Notes under the pieces: generated by a model
Seen by the model: only the letters and a program-made list of their open reading frames with translations
What the model was told of the DNA's origin: nothing
Databases searched by the model: none
DNA from: Acidiphilium sp.
Lineage (GTDB): Bacteria > Pseudomonadota > Alphaproteobacteria > Acetobacterales > Acetobacteraceae
DNA: 64,000 nt
Direction: 5' to 3'
Assembly (NCBI GenBank): GCA_028688905.1
Contig: JAQTXH010000004.1
Coordinates: 11,636-75,635 of the forward strand
Program-made: the position numbers and the translations under genes
Shown: positions 1 to 9,126 of the stretch, piece after piece
Numbering within the stretch: position 1 is the first letter of the stretch
Layout: each line of letters opens with the position of its first letter

Positions 1-156
1 CAAGCTGCATGATGTAAAAGATGCAGCGCAAGCTGCATGATGTAAAAGATGCAGCGCAAGCTGCATGATGTAAAAGATGCAGCGCAAGCTGCATGATGTA
101 AAAGATGCAGCGCAAGCTGCATGATGTAAAAGATGCAGCGCAAGCTGCATGATGTT
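1..156. repeat. 28-bp tandem repeat array (CAAGCTGCATGATGTAAAAGATGCAGCG), 5 full units plus a partial; runs off the left edge
   Basis: Perfect units at 1-28, 29-56, 57-84, 85-112 and 113-140, with a truncated unit from 141. Each junction reads ATGCAGC-GCAA-GCTGCAT, a perfect 7-bp inverted repeat. Confidence 0.97.
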
Positions 157-277
157 AGCAGTGCGACCCAGGTGGCTTGAAGTTCGGCTGGTCACAAACG
201 CTTGAGGTCAGGGAAAGGCGCGGCGTTGGCCGCGTCTTTTGCGTTGCAATTTGGCTCAGCCGCCTTATCGTTGCGGC

Positions 278-658
278 ATGAAAACACTAGCACTGATGAT
301 GGTTCCCGCCGTGATTTTGCTGGCATCGTGCTCCGGCGGCATGGGGTCGAGTCCGCCGACCGCCAGTCAGGCGCAGGCGGATAACGCGACCTTCCTTTCC
401 AGCCTGTCACCCGTATCGCGGCAGACCGCTCTCTATTGCCAGGGGCAGTTGCAGCAGAAACTGGGCGGCACGGTCTATGCGGTGGCAGCGCCCAGTCTGC
501 AAACCGGTAACATTACGGCAAACGCCACGACCAACGCGATTAGACAGCGGTTGCTGGTCGTTTACGACCGGATCGACAACGGCACCGTCACCTCGGCGGC
601 GCAGGAATGTCATCTTCACTCAGAAAATTTGGTCGTCCGTCCTTCACACGCCGAGTAA
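278..658 (+). CDS. small putative lipoprotein
   Basis: MKTLALMMVPAVILLASCSGG signal with an LASC lipobox-like motif; ATG at 278 inside ORF 239..658. Confidence 0.7.
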   Translation: MKTLALMMVPAVILLASCSGGMGSSPPTASQAQADNATFLSSLSPVSRQTALYCQGQLQQKLGGTVYAVAAPSLQTGNITANATTNAIRQRLLVVYDRIDNGTVTSAAQECHLHSENLVVRPSHAE

Positions 659-761
659 TTTTGCCTTAAATACCAAAGGTCATTTGGCGCTTTCTTTCAA
701 GAAAACCCCATTTTCTTGGAAAAAAAATAAAAAACCTTGTTTTGCGGCGGTTGAGCGCCAG

Positions 762-797
762 CACCCGCCCTCATGCCGGCGGTTTTTTTCAGTGGAC
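762..797 (+). terminator. putative rho-independent terminator
   Basis: CCGCC-ctcatgcc-GGCGG followed by a T-run. Confidence 0.5.
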
Positions 798-1032
798 ACG
801 GCGCAACAACTTGATTATCCGTTGTGCTGCGTTCAACCCTGATCATGGAGGTATCTATGCATAGTATTGTATTTGCCTCCCGTGGCGGAAACCAGGCAGC
901 GCGGGATCTTTCCGCGCGTTAGGGTCTCCGCCCCCCAGGTACCGCCCCCAGGCACCGCCGGTGTGCCCTGACTGATTTTCATTCCATTCAGTAATCCAGA
1001 GGTGATCTCGCGGAAGCGGGATCGTTGAACAA

Positions 1033-2820
1033 ATGTCTTCGCTCGAACCTAAACTGGCATCGCCGTTCCGCGCGGTGTTTGGCTTCGTTGGCCGTCGCTG
1101 GCTGGAACATCGCGCGCTGTTCGCCGTCACCGCGGTTGCCATGGTGCTCGGAACCCTCACCGACGTGTTCATGCCGCTCTATGCCGGCGATCTGATCAAC
1201 GCGGTGGCTTCGCGCAATGCCGCTTCGTTGCATGCGGCGTTGATGGCGCTGGCGATGATTGCCTTTCTCGGCGCGGCGCAGACCGTGATGCGCTATGTCG
1301 CGTTTCGCGCGGTTGTGGCGCTGACTCTGCACATGATGGCCGGCATGGCGCGTGCCGCGTTTTTCCGGGTGCAGCGCTTTGCCTCGGACTGGCACGCTAA
1401 TAATTTCGCGGGTGCGATCGTCCGCAAGATCACCCGCGGGATCTGGGCGGTGGATTTGCTGAACGATACCGTGCTGGTGGCGTTTTTGCCGGCGCTCGCG
1501 GTGCTGATCGGCACTTCACTGATGCTCGGGCTGCAATCGCCGGCCATGGGTTTGCTGATCGCGTTCGGGGCCATCGCCTACATCGGTGTCACCGCGCTGA
1601 TGCAGATCAAATACGTCGTGCCGGCAGCGCAGCTTTCCAACCGGCTCGATACCGCGATCGGCGGGGCGCTGGCCGATGCGGTGTCGTGCAACGCGGTGGT
1701 CAAGGGGTTTGCGGCCGAAGCGCGCGAGGACGCGATTTTGGCGCGGGTGGTCGATAAATGGCAGCGCCGGACCAGCCGGTTCTGGATGCGCAGCACCCTG
1801 GTGGGCACCGGGCAGAGTGCCGCGCTGATGGCGTTGCGCGCCGCGATCATCGGGCTGGCGCTGTATTTATGGTGGATCCGGCGCGCCAGTGCCGGGGAGG
1901 TCGCGACGGTGATCACCGCCTATCTGATCGTGCTTGGCTATCTGCGCGATGTTGGCTACCACATCGCCAACCTCCAGCGCTCGGTCAACGAAATGGAAGA
2001 TATGGTGCGGTTGCAGGAGCAGGAAATATCGATCGCCGACCGGCCCGGCGCGATGCCGGCCGCGATCGTGCGCGGGACCATCGTGTTCGACCGGGTGGAC
2101 TTCGCCTACGGCAATCACGCATCGCCGCTGTTTCGCGACCTGTCGGTGACGATCGCGCCGGGCGAGCGCGTGGGTCTGGTGGGACACTCGGGATCGGGCA
2201 AGACCACATTCGTCAAATTGATCCAGCGTCTGCACGACGTGACGGGCGGAAAAATTCTGATCGATGGCCAGAACACGGCGCATGTCACTCAGGAATCGCT
2301 GCGCGCCTCGATCGCCATCGTCGCGCAGGAGCCGATATTGTTTCATCGCTCACTCGCCGAAAACATCGCTTACGGCCGGCCCGAGGCCACCGCGGCGGAG
2401 ATCGAAAACGCGGCGATGCTGGCGAATGCGCATGACTTCATCATGCGGCTGCCCAACGGGTATCGCACGCTGGTGGGTGAGCGGGGGGTGAAACTGTCGG
2501 GCGGCGAGCGGCAACGGGTGGCGATCGCGCGGGCGTTTCTCGCCGATGCGCCGATCTTGATTCTCGATGAAGCCACCGCCAGCCTCGATTCCGAATCGGA
2601 GGCGCTGATCCAGCAAGCGGTGGAACGGCTGATGACCGGGCGCACCGTCATTGTGGTCGCGCACCGGCTTTCGACCGTGCGGGCACTGGACCGCATCCTG
2701 GTTTTCGATCAGGGTTCGATTGTCGAGCAGGGCACCCACGAGGCCCTGACGGCTGCACATGGCGGTATCTATCGCCGCCTGTTCGAGCGCCAGGCGCTGG
2801 GACTGATGACGCAACCTTGA
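1033..2820 (+). CDS. ABC transporter, fused permease/ATP-binding (MsbA-like exporter)
   Basis: N-terminal TM region; Walker A GHSGSGKTT, signature LSGGERQR, Walker B ILILDEATASLD. Confidence 0.93.
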   Translation: MSSLEPKLASPFRAVFGFVGRRWLEHRALFAVTAVAMVLGTLTDVFMPLYAGDLINAVASRNAASLHAALMALAMIAFLGAAQTVMRYVAFRAVVALTLHMMAGMARAAFFRVQRFASDWHANNFAGAIVRKITRGIWAVDLLNDTVLVAFLPALAVLIGTSLMLGLQSPAMGLLIAFGAIAYIGVTALMQIKYVVPAAQLSNRLDTAIGGALADAVSCNAVVKGFAAEAREDAILARVVDKWQRRTSRFWMRSTLVGTGQSAALMALRAAIIGLALYLWWIRRASAGEVATVITAYLIVLGYLRDVGYHIANLQRSVNEMEDMVRLQEQEISIADRPGAMPAAIVRGTIVFDRVDFAYGNHASPLFRDLSVTIAPGERVGLVGHSGSGKTTFVKLIQRLHDVTGGKILIDGQNTAHVTQESLRASIAIVAQEPILFHRSLAENIAYGRPEATAAEIENAAMLANAHDFIMRLPNGYRTLVGERGVKLSGGERQRVAIARAFLADAPILILDEATASLDSESEALIQQAVERLMTGRTVIVVAHRLSTVRALDRILVFDQGSIVEQGTHEALTAAHGGIYRRLFERQALGLMTQP

Positions 2821-2831
2821 GGAACACCACG

Positions 2832-4493
2832 ATGAAGTTCAACGACATCGCCGCCGAGACACCGACCCGGGAGAGCCTTGCCGCCGCCTACGCCACACTC
2901 GATGGCCTGCTCGATCGCGGGGCGGTGAGCGAGGCGTTGGCCGGGTGGGAACGGTTGCGCCGCGCCACCGGTACCTGGTCCGCACTGGTCTATCTGCGTT
3001 TCGCACAGGATACGGCCAGTGCCGCGTACAAAGCCGCCCGTGAATACGCCGACGAACTCGGGCCGGTGATCGCCGATCATGAGACCACGTTGAAAAACCG
3101 CCTGCTGGCGCTCGACCCCGCCCCGATCGAGGCCCAGTATGGCCGGCACGCGCTGGATATCTGGCGCAACGACGTCACCACTTTTGCGCCGGTGATCGCC
3201 AAGGATCTGGAAGAGGAGGCCAAGCTCGACGCCAGCTACACGGAGCTTCTTGCCGCGGCGAAAATCGAATTCGACGGCCAGACTCTCAATCTTTCGGGTC
3301 TGACCCCCTACGCTGAAAGCCTCGACCGCGACACCCGCCATCGGGCGGCGACGGCGCGCTGGGCGTTTTTTGCCGAGAATGGCGATAAACTCGACGAGAT
3401 TTACGACAAGCTGGTAAAGCTTCGCCACAGGATGGCGCGCGCGCTGGGCGATGAAAACTTCATCGCCCTCGGCTACCGCCGGATGGGCAGGCTCGATTAT
3501 GGCCCCGAACAGGTCGCGACATACCGCCAGGAAGTGCTCAGATACGTCACCCCGCTGGTCGCGAAACTGATCGAGCAGCGCCGTGTCGCCAACGGGTTGG
3601 AGACGCTCTATGCCTGGGACGAGGCGCTGGTCGACCCCAAAGGCAACCCGAAGCCGGCCGGCGACCACGATGCGTTGGTGATCAAAGCCAATCAGATGTT
3701 CGAGGCGATGGACCCTCGCCTTGCCGGATTTTACAAGCAGATGAGCGAAGGCGGCTTCATGGATCTGAAGAACCGCCCGACCAAGGCGGGTGGCGGGTTC
3801 TGCACCTCGTTTCCGGCGTTCGGCATGCCGTATATTTTCGCCAATTTCAACGGCACCCATCACGACGTGGACGTGTTCACCCATGAAATGGGCCACGCAT
3901 TTCAGAACTATCAGAGCCGCAACCAGCCTTCGCTCGACTATCTCTGGCCTACGTCGGAATCGGCGGAAATCCACTCGATGAGCCTGGAATTTCTCGCCTA
4001 TCCGTACATCGCGCCGATGTTCGGCGACCAGACCGAGCGGTATCGGCGGATGCATCTGATCGGCGCGCTGGAATTCCTGCCGTATGGCGTGTGTGTCGAT
4101 CACTTCCAGCATGAGGTGTATGCCAACCCCGAGGCGACCCCCGCCGAACGCCACGCGATGTGGCTGAAACTTGAGGCGATGTATCTGCCGTGGCGCAACT
4201 GGGGGGATCTCGCATACCCGGCGAAGGGGGCGCGCTGGCAGGCGCAAGGGCATATCTATGGCGTGCCGTTTTATTATATCGACTACACCCTGGCGCAGTG
4301 CTGCGCCCTGCAATTCTGGGTGAAATCGCAGCAGAACTACAAGGCGAGTTTCGATACCTACGTCGATCTGTGCGGCCTGGGCGGTTCCGCATCGTTCGGC
4401 AAACTGGTCGAAGCCGCGAGACTGAAATCTCCCTTCGAGCCGGGCGCGTTGCAGGGCGTGGTAAAGACCGCTGAAGCCGCCTTGGCGCTTTAA
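2832..4493 (+). CDS. M3 family oligoendopeptidase (zinc metallopeptidase)
   Basis: HEMGHAF (HExxH) motif and PepF-like length; ATG at 2832. Confidence 0.9.
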   Translation: MKFNDIAAETPTRESLAAAYATLDGLLDRGAVSEALAGWERLRRATGTWSALVYLRFAQDTASAAYKAAREYADELGPVIADHETTLKNRLLALDPAPIEAQYGRHALDIWRNDVTTFAPVIAKDLEEEAKLDASYTELLAAAKIEFDGQTLNLSGLTPYAESLDRDTRHRAATARWAFFAENGDKLDEIYDKLVKLRHRMARALGDENFIALGYRRMGRLDYGPEQVATYRQEVLRYVTPLVAKLIEQRRVANGLETLYAWDEALVDPKGNPKPAGDHDALVIKANQMFEAMDPRLAGFYKQMSEGGFMDLKNRPTKAGGGFCTSFPAFGMPYIFANFNGTHHDVDVFTHEMGHAFQNYQSRNQPSLDYLWPTSESAEIHSMSLEFLAYPYIAPMFGDQTERYRRMHLIGALEFLPYGVCVDHFQHEVYANPEATPAERHAMWLKLEAMYLPWRNWGDLAYPAKGARWQAQGHIYGVPFYYIDYTLAQCCALQFWVKSQQNYKASFDTYVDLCGLGGSASFGKLVEAARLKSPFEPGALQGVVKTAEAALAL

Positions 4494-4510
4494 CGACCGG
4501 ACGTTTTTTG

Positions 4511-4533
4511 CTACTTTTTTGCAAAAAAAGTAG
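4511..4533. terminator. A/T-rich hairpin CTACTTTTTTGCAAAAAAAGTAG between genes, possible bidirectional terminator
   Basis: Near-perfect inverted repeat just after the peptidase stop. Confidence 0.5.
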
Positions 4534-4558
4534 TGCTTTCCTTCCTTGGAGTCTCCTG

Positions 4559-4957
4559 ATGACTTTCCCGCACATCACCGCCACCTATGGCGCCATCCTG
4601 GCCCTGATCTACATGGTGCTTTCGGCCTGGGTGGTGGCCGGGCGCGGCACGTTCAAGGTTCTGCATGGCGATGGCGGCAATCTTCATCTTAACCGGCGCA
4701 TCCGCGCCCACGCCAATTTCGCTGAGTACGTGCCGTTGATCCTGATTCTGGTGGGCTTGTTGGAGGCGGATGGCGCGGGTCCGGTTGCGATGAACGCGCT
4801 GTTGCTGCCGTTGGTGATTGCGCGGATCATCCATCCTTTTGGCATGATCGCCCCTGAAAATTCGGCACAACAGTTCGCGTTGCGCGCGCCGGGGGCGATG
4901 ATCACCTGGATCGTGCTGGTGGCCGCCGCCGTAATGCTGTTGCTGCGCCTGGGGTGA
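4559..4957 (+). CDS. MAPEG family membrane protein
   Basis: RGTFKVLHGDG..NLHLNRRIRAHANFAEYVPLILILVGLLE is typical of MAPEG/YecN-like proteins; ATG at 4559. Confidence 0.85.
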   Translation: MTFPHITATYGAILALIYMVLSAWVVAGRGTFKVLHGDGGNLHLNRRIRAHANFAEYVPLILILVGLLEADGAGPVAMNALLLPLVIARIIHPFGMIAPENSAQQFALRAPGAMITWIVLVAAAVMLLLRLG

Positions 4958-4959
4958 TT

Positions 4960-5100
4960 TCGCCGTACCCGGCGAGGGGGCGCTGGCAGGTGCCAGGGCA
5001 TGTCTATGGCGTGCCGTTTCGTGCCGTTTTTTTATATCGATTACTCCCTGGCGCGCTCCGTACCGTCGTCGAAACCGCCGGAGAGACGCTGGTGGTGTAA
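4960..5100 (+). pseudogene. degraded duplicate of the M3 peptidase C-terminal coding region
   Basis: tacccggcgaggggg-cgctggcaggtgccagggcatgtctatggcgtgccgttt closely matches 4215-4272; tail gtcgtcgaaaccgcc..gtgtaa resembles 4459-4493. Confidence 0.8.
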
Positions 5101-5190
5101 GCGCCGGGAATAGTGGGCGTCATCCCGGATTTCCTCACAAAGTCGCTATTGACAGGACCTGCCCAGTCCAATAAAGCTCCACCCAGTAAT

Positions 5191-5210
5191 TGAGAATAAT
5201 TCTCATTCGC
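5191..5210. promoter_or_regulatory. Fur/Irr-like iron operator upstream of the iron ABC transporter
   Basis: TGAGAATAATTCTCA is a perfect 7-1-7 dyad; almost identical to 9079-9098. Confidence 0.75.
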
Positions 5211-5236
5211 AAAAAACTGGCGTGGAGGAATGTCAT

Positions 5237-6283
5237 ATGAAAGTGCTTAAGCGGCGGTTGCGTCTCTTTGGTGGTCTGGCTCAGCCCGCTCTGGCGGCGG
5301 CGGTCGGGGTGGCGGCGCTGCTGGGCGGATCGGTGCAGGCCGAAAGCGTGGCACCTTTGATCCTGTATAGCGCGCAGCACCCGCAGGTCGTGGCGATGCT
5401 GACCAAGGCGTTCGAGGCCAAAACCGGCATCGCCGTGCGGGTTCATAGCGGTGAGGGGCCGGAGATTGCCAACCAGATTTTGCGTGAGGGGAAAAATTCG
5501 CCGGCCGATCTGGTGTTCGTCGAGAACGCGCCGGAACTGACGTTGCTCGATCAGAGGCATTTTCTGGCCCCGGTGGCCAAGGCAACCCTGGCGATCGTGC
5601 CAACCCAGGATAGCGCGGCAAACGGCGACTGGCTCGGCGTTCTGGAGCGGCAGAACGTACTGGCCTGGAACCCGAACCTGATCGGACCGGCGGCGTTGCC
5701 CAAGTCTCTGCTCGATCTCGCGTCGCCAGCCTGGAAGGGCAAGGTCGCGATTGCGCCGAGCGATGCCGATTTCCTGCCGTTGGTGGGGGCGATGATCCAC
5801 GCCGAGGGCAAAGCGGGCGCGCTGGCCTGGCTGAAGGGCCTGAAGCGCAACGCGAAAATCTATCAGGACGACGAATCGGTGGTTGCCGCGGTCAACCGAG
5901 GCAGTGTCGCCACCGGTATTGTCAACAATTATTACTGGGCACGGCTGCGGACCGAAATGGGGCCGGCGCATACCCCCAGCCGCATCGCGCATTTCGCGCC
6001 GGGCGATATCGGCAATCTGCTCAATGTATCGGGTGCCGCTGTGCTCGCCTCATCGCACCACCAGGCGGAGGCCCAACGGTTCCTGGCGTTTCTGGTGAGC
6101 GCTCAGGCGCAGAGGCTGCTCGCCAAAAGCACGGTCGATTATGAATATCCGCTGCGCCCCGGGATTGCGCCGAACAAGCTGCTGGACCCGATGGCGACAC
6201 TGCACCCGCCCGCGATCGCGCCCGCCGAACTTGGCAACGACCGTGAAGCTGCGGCGCTGTTGCAGCAAGCCGGCCTGATCTGA
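5237..6283 (+). CDS. iron(III) ABC transporter, periplasmic substrate-binding protein (FbpA/FutA-like)
   Basis: Signal peptide; LILYSAQHPQVVAMLTKAFEAKTGIAVRVHSGEG; followed by permease and ATPase. Confidence 0.9.
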   Translation: MKVLKRRLRLFGGLAQPALAAAVGVAALLGGSVQAESVAPLILYSAQHPQVVAMLTKAFEAKTGIAVRVHSGEGPEIANQILREGKNSPADLVFVENAPELTLLDQRHFLAPVAKATLAIVPTQDSAANGDWLGVLERQNVLAWNPNLIGPAALPKSLLDLASPAWKGKVAIAPSDADFLPLVGAMIHAEGKAGALAWLKGLKRNAKIYQDDESVVAAVNRGSVATGIVNNYYWARLRTEMGPAHTPSRIAHFAPGDIGNLLNVSGAAVLASSHHQAEAQRFLAFLVSAQAQRLLAKSTVDYEYPLRPGIAPNKLLDPMATLHPPAIAPAELGNDREAAALLQQAGLI

Positions 6284-6302
6284 GCGCCGGGGGACCATCG
6301 CC

Positions 6303-7868
6303 GTGAACATTGCGCCCATTTTGCCAACCGCACCTCCCCAGCATCCGCCAATCGCTTTGCTGTTGATCGGGGCGGTTCCGGCGGCGTTGGTTCTGCTGCC
6401 GATCGGGATCACCCTGGCGGATGCCGTGGCGGCGGGAGCCGCGCGGATATTTGCGTTGGTATGGCGGCCTTTGGTGGGCGACTTGCTGATCAATACGATG
6501 ACGCTGACCATTGCGGCGGCGCTCTGCTGCGTCACACTCGGCACCATCGCGGCGTTTCTGGTCGAGCGGACCGATCTGCCAGGGCGCTCGGTCTGGGCGG
6601 TACTCGCGACCGCACCGCTCGCGGTGCCGGCTTTCGTGGCGAGCTACGCCTGGGTTTCGCTCAGCCCCGATCTGGAAGGTTTCGGCGGTGCGCTGGTGGT
6701 AACGGTGTTCGCTTATACGCCGCTGGTTTACCTGCCGGTTGCGGCGGCGTTGCGCGGGCTTGATCCGGCGCTGGAAGACGCCGCCCGCGCCCTCGGCGAT
6801 ACGTCGGCCCGTTGCATCCGCCGGGTGATCCTGCCGCAATTGCGTCCGGCGATGCTGGGGGGCGCGCTGCTGGTGGCACTCAATATTCTGGTCGAATTCG
6901 GCGCATTTGCCCTGATGCGGTTTCGCACCTTCACCACCGAGATCTATGCGGCGTATCGCTCAGGGTTCGACGGCGCGGAGGCGGCGGCGCTGGCGATGAT
7001 CCTGCTGCTGTTTTGCCTTGCCTGCCTCGCGGGGGAATCCCTGCTCCGCCGCCGCAGCCATTACGCGCGGATCGGCAAGGGTACCCAACGGCGCGCAAGC
7101 CCCTATCCGCTGGGACGCTGGCGAGTTCCGGCGGCCCTCGGTTTCGCGCTGCTCGCGGCTCTGTCGCTCGGCGTGCCGATCCTCACGGTGCTGTACTGGC
7201 TGACCCAGCATGGTTCGGCGGCAATCACGCCGGAAGACGCCTCGCCCCTGAAATTGCTGATGGCGACGCTGAGCACAGTCGAACTCGGGCTTGGAGGGGC
7301 CGTGCTGACGTTGGGGCTGGCGTTGCCGCTCGCCATTTTATCGACCAACTGGCCCCGATTTGCGCTGACCGCCCCGCTCGAACGCGGCGCGTGGCTGGCG
7401 CAAGGGGTGCCGGGGATTGTGATCGCGCTCGCCCTGATCACCGCGACCGTGCGTCTGATGCCGGATCTCTATCAGAGCACGCTGTTACTGCTGGTTGCCT
7501 ATGCCATATTGTTCATGCCGTTTGCGCTGGTCGGTATCCGCACCGCGCTGTTGCAATCCGATCGCCGGCTGGAAGATGCCGCGCGATCGCTCGGCTCGGG
7601 TTGGGGTCAGGTATTGTGGCGCATCACCGTGCCGCTCGCCGCTCCCGGCTTCGGTGCCGCCGCCGCGCTCGTGTTCATTGCGGTTTCGACCGAACTGACC
7701 GCAACGCTGCTCCTGGCACCGATCGGCACCACGACCCTCACCGTTCGCATCTGGGGCGATACCTCGACCCTCGCGTTCGCGGCCGCCGCACCTTACGCCG
7801 CCGTGCTGATCACCCTGTCGATGGGGGCGAGCTGGCTGCTGGCGCGCCGGTTCGGGGTTAGAGCATGA
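6303..7868 (+). CDS. iron ABC transporter permease (FbpB-like, fused two-domain)
   Basis: Two EAA-like loops (LEDAARALGDTSARCIRRVILPQLRPA; LEDAARSLGSGWGQVLWRITVPLAAPG). Confidence 0.92.
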   Translation: MNIAPILPTAPPQHPPIALLLIGAVPAALVLLPIGITLADAVAAGAARIFALVWRPLVGDLLINTMTLTIAAALCCVTLGTIAAFLVERTDLPGRSVWAVLATAPLAVPAFVASYAWVSLSPDLEGFGGALVVTVFAYTPLVYLPVAAALRGLDPALEDAARALGDTSARCIRRVILPQLRPAMLGGALLVALNILVEFGAFALMRFRTFTTEIYAAYRSGFDGAEAAALAMILLLFCLACLAGESLLRRRSHYARIGKGTQRRASPYPLGRWRVPAALGFALLAALSLGVPILTVLYWLTQHGSAAITPEDASPLKLLMATLSTVELGLGGAVLTLGLALPLAILSTNWPRFALTAPLERGAWLAQGVPGIVIALALITATVRLMPDLYQSTLLLLVAYAILFMPFALVGIRTALLQSDRRLEDAARSLGSGWGQVLWRITVPLAAPGFGAAAALVFIAVSTELTATLLLAPIGTTTLTVRIWGDTSTLAFAAAAPYAAVLITLSMGASWLLARRFGVRA

Positions 7869-7974
7869 TCGTTTCAGGCCGAACTGGCTCTATCGCTATT
7901 TTTGCGAGCAATTTCATTGCATCTGGTGGCCGCAGGCACGCCAACCTCAAGCAATATTGCTCTAATGCGTTGCA
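7862..7974. repeat. dispersed intergenic palindromic element, copy 1
   Basis: tagagcatg...tttttgcgagcaatttcat..cgc..cgccaacctcaagcaatattgctcta; shared with 16008-16095. Confidence 0.85.
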
Positions 7975-7994
7975 TACGCAGGCGGCGGTCTGAG

Positions 7995-9041
7995 ATGGCT
8001 ATTGTCACGATCAGCGAAGTGACCAAGCGGTTCGGTGCCGGGCTGGTGCTCGATCGTGCCAGCCTGACCGTGAAGTCCGGCGACGTGCTGGCGATCCTTG
8101 GGGCGTCGGGCAGCGGCAAGACCACGCTGCTGCGCCTGATCGCCGGGTTCGAACGCGCCGATGCCGGGTCGATCACGATCGACGGCATCACCGTCAGCGG
8201 TCCCGGCGTGCATGTGCCGCCCGAACGCCGGCGGATCGGTTATCTGGCGCAGGAAGGGGCGTTGTTTCCGCATATGTCGGTGGCGGAAAATATTGGTTTC
8301 GGGCTGGGACGCGGTAACCACGCGGCGCAGGTTGCGACGTTGCTCGCCATGGTCGGGCTGCCGGCGGGTTTTGCCGGGCGCAATCCGCACCAATTGTCCG
8401 GCGGGGAGCAGCAACGGGTGGCGCTGGCGCGCACGCTGGCCACCGCGCCGCGATTGGTTTTGCTCGATGAGCCGTTTTCCGCCCTCGACGCCGCACGCCG
8501 CCTGGATGTGCGCCAAACCGTGGCCGCAGCGCTGAAACAGGCCGGTGCGACCGCGATTCTGGTCACGCACGATCAGGCGGAAGCCTTGTCGATGGGCGAT
8601 CAGGTTGCGGTGCTGCGCGCCGGGCGCATTGTGCAGCACGCCGAACCGGCGTTGCTCTATCACCGCCCGGCCGACGCCGATCTGGCGCAATTTGTTGGCG
8701 AGGCGGTGCTGCTGCCGGGGGCTGCCCATGGCGCGCGGGCCGATTGTGCGCTCGGCACGCTTGATCTGGCGGAACCGATGCAAGGGGCGGTGCGTTTGAT
8801 GATCCGCCCCGAGCAGATCCGCCTGGTTCCGGAGACCACGCTTGGCAGCACGCCGGCACAGGTTGGTGCCATGCAGTATTTCGGGCACGACGCGCTGATT
8901 GAGCTGCGCCTTGCCGACCCTGCGGCACCGTTGATTTTCGCGCGCGCGTTCAGCCACGCGTTGCCCCGCACATCGGGACGCATCGGCTTGATGGTGGATG
9001 GCGTGGTCGCCGCTTTTTCCGAATCCGCCGCGATACGATGA
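7995..9041 (+). CDS. iron ABC transporter ATP-binding protein (FbpC-like)
   Basis: Walker A GASGSGKTT, LSGGEQQR, LLDEPFSALD; ATG at 7995. Confidence 0.92.
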   Translation: MAIVTISEVTKRFGAGLVLDRASLTVKSGDVLAILGASGSGKTTLLRLIAGFERADAGSITIDGITVSGPGVHVPPERRRIGYLAQEGALFPHMSVAENIGFGLGRGNHAAQVATLLAMVGLPAGFAGRNPHQLSGGEQQRVALARTLATAPRLVLLDEPFSALDAARRLDVRQTVAAALKQAGATAILVTHDQAEALSMGDQVAVLRAGRIVQHAEPALLYHRPADADLAQFVGEAVLLPGAAHGARADCALGTLDLAEPMQGAVRLMIRPEQIRLVPETTLGSTPAQVGAMQYFGHDALIELRLADPAAPLIFARAFSHALPRTSGRIGLMVDGVVAAFSESAAIR

Positions 9042-9078
9042 GGTCAATTGTACCGTTGCGCAGGCTTTTTTCTAGGTT

Positions 9079-9098
9079 GCGAATGAGAACTATTCTTA
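9079..9098. promoter_or_regulatory. Fur/Irr-like iron operator upstream of the propeller/DyP/porin block
   Basis: gcgaatgagaactattctta against the 5191-5210 reverse complement gcgaatgagaattattctca: 18/20 identical. Confidence 0.75.
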
Positions 9099-9126
9099 AC
9101 TGCAAACCCGATAATGGAGTGTTCTG

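Noticed and set aside
1-156. CRISPR array
   Set aside because: Units are contiguous and identical with no variable spacers, and no cas genes are present; it is a simple tandem repeat.
698-718. CAAGAAAA-CCCCA-TTTTCTTG hairpin as a plus-strand rho-independent terminator
   Set aside because: The perfect 8-bp stem is followed by A-rich, not T-rich, sequence on the plus strand; the 762-797 hairpin is a better candidate.
477-842. 121-aa ORF overlapping the lipoprotein gene
   Set aside because: Out of frame with the signal-peptide ORF, runs through A/T-rich hairpins and a terminator; not protein-like.
2769-4313. 514-aa minus-strand ORF opposite the M3 peptidase
   Set aside because: Shadow frame of a gene with a clear HExxH motif; no recognisable domain.
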